From: Candidatus Bathyarchaeota archaeon
Lineage (GTDB): Archaea > Thermoproteota > Bathyarchaeia > TCS64
Reading direction: 5' to 3'
Assembly (NCBI GenBank): GCA_026014815.1
Contig: JAOZHP010000025.1
Location: forward strand, 1-43,373
Length of the DNA: 43,373 nucleotides
Shown here: positions 41,257 to 43,373 of the stretch, in pieces
How positions within the stretch are numbered: the stretch's first letter is position 1
Layout: each line of letters starts with the position of its first letter
The notes under the pieces: model-generated
Told to the model about the DNA's origin: nothing
What the model saw: only the letters and a program-made list of their open reading frames with translations
Database searches by the model: none
Position numbers and translations under genes: made by a program

Positions 41257-42417
41257 ATGTCCTCTGATGATATTTTCGACTCACCAACAGTTGAAAAAAT
41301 GGTTAACTCACTCAACCGTAAATGGCAGATATACCCGAAAGACGTTATCCCCATGTGGCTCGCCAGCCCAGACTTTCCCATACTCCCAGAAATAAAACAA
41401 GCGCTACACAAAGCAGTAGACGATGAAGACCTTTACTACAACTCAGACATCAAACCCCGAACAGCCATGGCGGAGAAGATAAAACGAGTCAACAACCTCC
41501 AGGTCGCCCCAGACGAAGTAATGATAATTCAGGGAGTTGAGCCCATTTTATGGTTTGCAGTCAAACATGCATGCAGTGAAGGCGATGAAGTCGTACTTCC
41601 CAACCCCATGTACAATGGTTTCCTCCACGCAGTACACGACATTAAAGCCAAACCAGCTTACTGGAACCTTGACTTTGAGGACGGATACAAGTTCAACGAG
41701 GAAAAACTCAAGGAAATCGTGAACAAGAAAACCAAGCTCATTTGCCTCTGCAATCCGCACAACCCCGCAGGCCGAGTGATGACAAAGAGCGAGTTGAAAG
41801 CAGTAGCAGATATAGCAGTGGACAACCAAACCCGTGTATTCATAGACGAGCTCTGGGAGGACATACTTTTCGATGGCCGTGAACACATATCGTTGGCTTC
41901 ATTGAACCCTGAAATTGAGAGCCTCACCGCCACAGCTTGGGGAGTGTCCAAAACATTCGGCGTCGCCGGGCTTTACTTAGGCTATATGGCGTCAACAAAC
42001 AAGGAGATGCTCGGCGACTTTAAGAAAATAGCTAAACTAGTTCAGAGAGGATCTAACACCCTCGCTAGAGCCGTTGTCCCCATTATGCTGGATGAGACTC
42101 TGGACTGGTGGAGACGAGACCTGATTAACCATTTGACAAAAATACGTGAGATATGTGTGAAAAGAATGAATGATATTCCAAACGTTAAATTCCCCAAGAT
42201 CGAGGGCACCTATATGGCGTTCCCCAGATTTGATATCGGCATGACATGCGAGGAAATTCATGATTATCTGTTGAAGGAAGCGAAAGTAGGGTTAAGTCAA
42301 GGCACAAGCTTTGGGCCGCTCGGTGAACACCATATGCGCATCTGCATCGCCACAAGTGAAGCAATAATGAATGAAGCCATCGACAGAATGGAAAACGCAT
42401 TAACCAAACTAGCTTAA
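41257..42417 (+). CDS. PatB/MalY-type PLP aminotransferase or C-S lyase
   Basis: 386 residues, fold-type I. VIPMWLASPDFPILPEI and LYYNSDIKPRTAMAEKI are N-terminal blocks of the PatB/MalY group. LCNPHNPAGRVMTKSEL has the Asn that contacts PLP. The D-E of VFIDELWEDILF and the PLP lysine K232 in GVSKTFGVAGLYLGY are all present. In this group members are cystathionine beta-lyases or aminotransferases; the choice is not visible. ATG 41257; promoter region 41162-41256 includes TTTTAAAG near 41190. Confidence 0.87.
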   Translation: MSSDDIFDSPTVEKMVNSLNRKWQIYPKDVIPMWLASPDFPILPEIKQALHKAVDDEDLYYNSDIKPRTAMAEKIKRVNNLQVAPDEVMIIQGVEPILWFAVKHACSEGDEVVLPNPMYNGFLHAVHDIKAKPAYWNLDFEDGYKFNEEKLKEIVNKKTKLICLCNPHNPAGRVMTKSELKAVADIAVDNQTRVFIDELWEDILFDGREHISLASLNPEIESLTATAWGVSKTFGVAGLYLGYMASTNKEMLGDFKKIAKLVQRGSNTLARAVVPIMLDETLDWWRRDLINHLTKIREICVKRMNDIPNVKFPKIEGTYMAFPRFDIGMTCEEIHDYLLKEAKVGLSQGTSFGPLGEHHMRICIATSEAIMNEAIDRMENALTKLA

Positions 42418-42496
42418 TCTTCCATACTTATATTCAGACCAAATCAAAAATCTAATGAAGCTTTGAATCAAATTAGTGGACTGTTTTGGTTACGTC

Positions 42497-42590
42497 TTTG
42501 CACTGAATAGACGACACTTTGCACATATTTGATCTTAAACTGAGCTGTTCTGGTGATTCTTTTCGTGAATAAAGGCGGGTTTCGTGTGTT
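42497..42590 (+). repeat. intergenic element, copy C
   Basis: Shorter copy with TTTGCACTGAATAGAC at 42497 and GCTGTTCTGG at 42544, then TTCTTTTCGTGAATAAAGG comparable to copy B. The C-rich tract and GTTAGAGGC end are missing; the small gene at 42598 begins there instead. Confidence 0.5.
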
Positions 42591-42597
42591 CAGCGTC

Positions 42598-42741
42598 ATG
42601 GCGGTGAACCCGAATCATGTAGCCCTCAGCGTTCCCAGCGAGATGATGCCCCAGATGACCAATACCCTTGAGAACTGGGTTAAACGGGGAAAAGTCCTGT
42701 TCAACGAGAAAGCGTTCCAGTTTCGATGGATGGTCAGCTAA
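42598..42741 (+). CDS. small hypothetical protein (47 aa)
   Basis: 47 residues from ATG 42598 (the frame is open further upstream through repeat copy C, which is not expected to code). NPNHVALSVPSEMMPQM and a Trp-Val-Lys-Arg-Gly segment read as protein. It overlaps the end of the convergent gene by eight bases. No family recognised. Confidence 0.4.
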   Translation: MAVNPNHVALSVPSEMMPQMTNTLENWVKRGKVLFNEKAFQFRWMVS

Positions 42742-43237
42742 ATATGGTATTTAGAGCTCGGAGAATGTCTTTCACAACTGGATAGATCAGGCCGACTGCG
42801 GCTACTATCATGGCCCAGTACTGGTAAAACTCCTCGATGGTCTGCCCGAAAACCTTCTTGACTTCAAACTCCTCCTCAAGCCACGTGTCATCCAGCTTGA
42901 CTTTAAAATCGGTATCCTCGAAACGGATTACGCCGTACCCAGTGTCAAGTATCTCAAACTCTGATTCTCGGAGAACAAGGTCACCTGACTTCACCGAGCC
43001 AAAGGAAACCTTGTTTGTTTGATGCGCCCCGTTCGCCCAGTCAACTCTTACCTTGAAGTAATGGTCGGCTGGGTAGTCCCTTTCATCGATGTTCTTCAAC
43101 GCGAATATGAGCGTGAATTCTTTCCCCACGATGAAAGCAGGTTTTCCACCCCTCGTGAACAAGAATTGATGAAGAACGCCGGGATTCTTGATAGCTGCTT
43201 CACATTCCACAAACTCGAACTCGTAATCAGAATCCAT
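42734..43237 (-). CDS. beta-sandwich protein with C-terminal membrane anchor
   Basis: 167 residues from ATG 43237; the frame is open to 43324, but a TATA box at 43263-43268 lies 28 bases before this ATG, predicting a leaderless start here. The body is beta-rich (KEFTLIFALKNIDERDYPADHYFKVRVDW). The last 30 residues form one hydrophobic helix (MIVAAVGLIYPVVKDIL), a tail anchor. No signal peptide, so the domain should face the cytosol. Function unknown. Confidence 0.6.
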   Translation of the reverse strand: MDSDYEFEFVECEAAIKNPGVLHQFLFTRGGKPAFIVGKEFTLIFALKNIDERDYPADHYFKVRVDWANGAHQTNKVSFGSVKSGDLVLRESEFEILDTGYGVIRFEDTDFKVKLDDTWLEEEFEVKKVFGQTIEEFYQYWAMIVAAVGLIYPVVKDILRALNTIFS

Positions 43238-43262
43238 ACAATCACATAAACGTGAACCCGTC

Positions 43263-43268
43263 ATTATA
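43263..43268 (-). promoter_or_regulatory. TATA box for tail-anchored protein gene
   Basis: TATAAT on the minus strand, about 28 bases before ATG 43237; it decides the start of that gene. Confidence 0.55.
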
Positions 43269-43373
43269 TCATTTTTTCGAAAACAGCAACTAAACCTTCT
43301 CGTATCTTCTTTCATTACTGTCAATTTTTATACTAAATTTCAGGAGGGAGCTAGTTCCTAAAAGAAGTAATAA

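Overview
The window is archaeal chromosomal DNA of about 50% GC. The evidence is an archaeal/eukaryotic-type glycyl-tRNA synthetase, a mevalonate-entry operon in the archaeal arrangement (HMG-CoA synthase, thiolase, DUF35 OB-fold protein), an archaeal inositol-1-phosphate synthase next to a GPN-loop GTPase, TATA-box promoters about 25-30 bases before many start codons, poly-T terminators and frequent TTG/GTG starts. It best fits an uncultivated mesophilic lineage of the Asgard (Thorarchaeia-like) or Bathyarchaeia type, but I cannot settle the lineage from this sequence alone. No CRISPR array, rRNA, complete tRNA or intact insertion sequence was seen.

Layout. 1-9.2 kb: small coiled-coil ORFs, an ATC-hydrolase-like protein, a broken asparaginase-family gene, two MFS transporters, a TIGR04076 protein, a serine beta-lactamase-fold hydrolase, a large secreted beta-rich protein, a truncated MscL-like ORF and an aspartoacylase-family protein that has lost its zinc ligands. 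9.2-18.1 kb: a tRNA 3' half, a secreted DUF5667-like protein, a luciferase-like flavin/F420 oxidoreductase with a coupled small ORF, a serpin, an intact aspartoacylase-family paralogue, an SDR, a DUF362 protein, and a membrane histidine kinase facing a lone receiver protein. 18.2-22.2 kb: a LarA-like nickel racemase/epimerase with both halves of a UxaA-type dehydratase, then a CinA/MoCF protein. 22.2-26.4 kb (minus): GlyRS and the mevalonate operon. 26.5-33 kb: an anchored beta protein, DUF362 plus Gfo/Idh oxidoreductase, and a surface-polysaccharide group (flippase-like membrane protein, pyruvyltransferase-like, GT2) ending in a RimI-type acetyltransferase. 33-37.9 kb: a membrane-bound winged-helix regulator followed by a secreted acidic coiled-coil protein, then inositol-phosphate synthase and GPN GTPase (polar lipid head group). 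37.9-43.4 kb: an ornithine cyclodeaminase-family enzyme, a PatB-type aminotransferase, several small orphan proteins, three diverged copies of an intergenic element and a tRNA 3'-end scar.

The main points of interest are: a thiolase in the mevalonate operon that lacks both its catalytic Cys and the His of the GHP motif; an aspartoacylase-family pseudoenzyme near a zinc-competent paralogue; two promoters framed by paired palindromic or direct-repeat operators (26.4 and 29.4 kb); a dispersed ~130-150 nt intergenic element at 39.7, 40.3 and 42.5 kb; the wHTH sensor/coiled-coil pair; and two tRNA 3' fragments.
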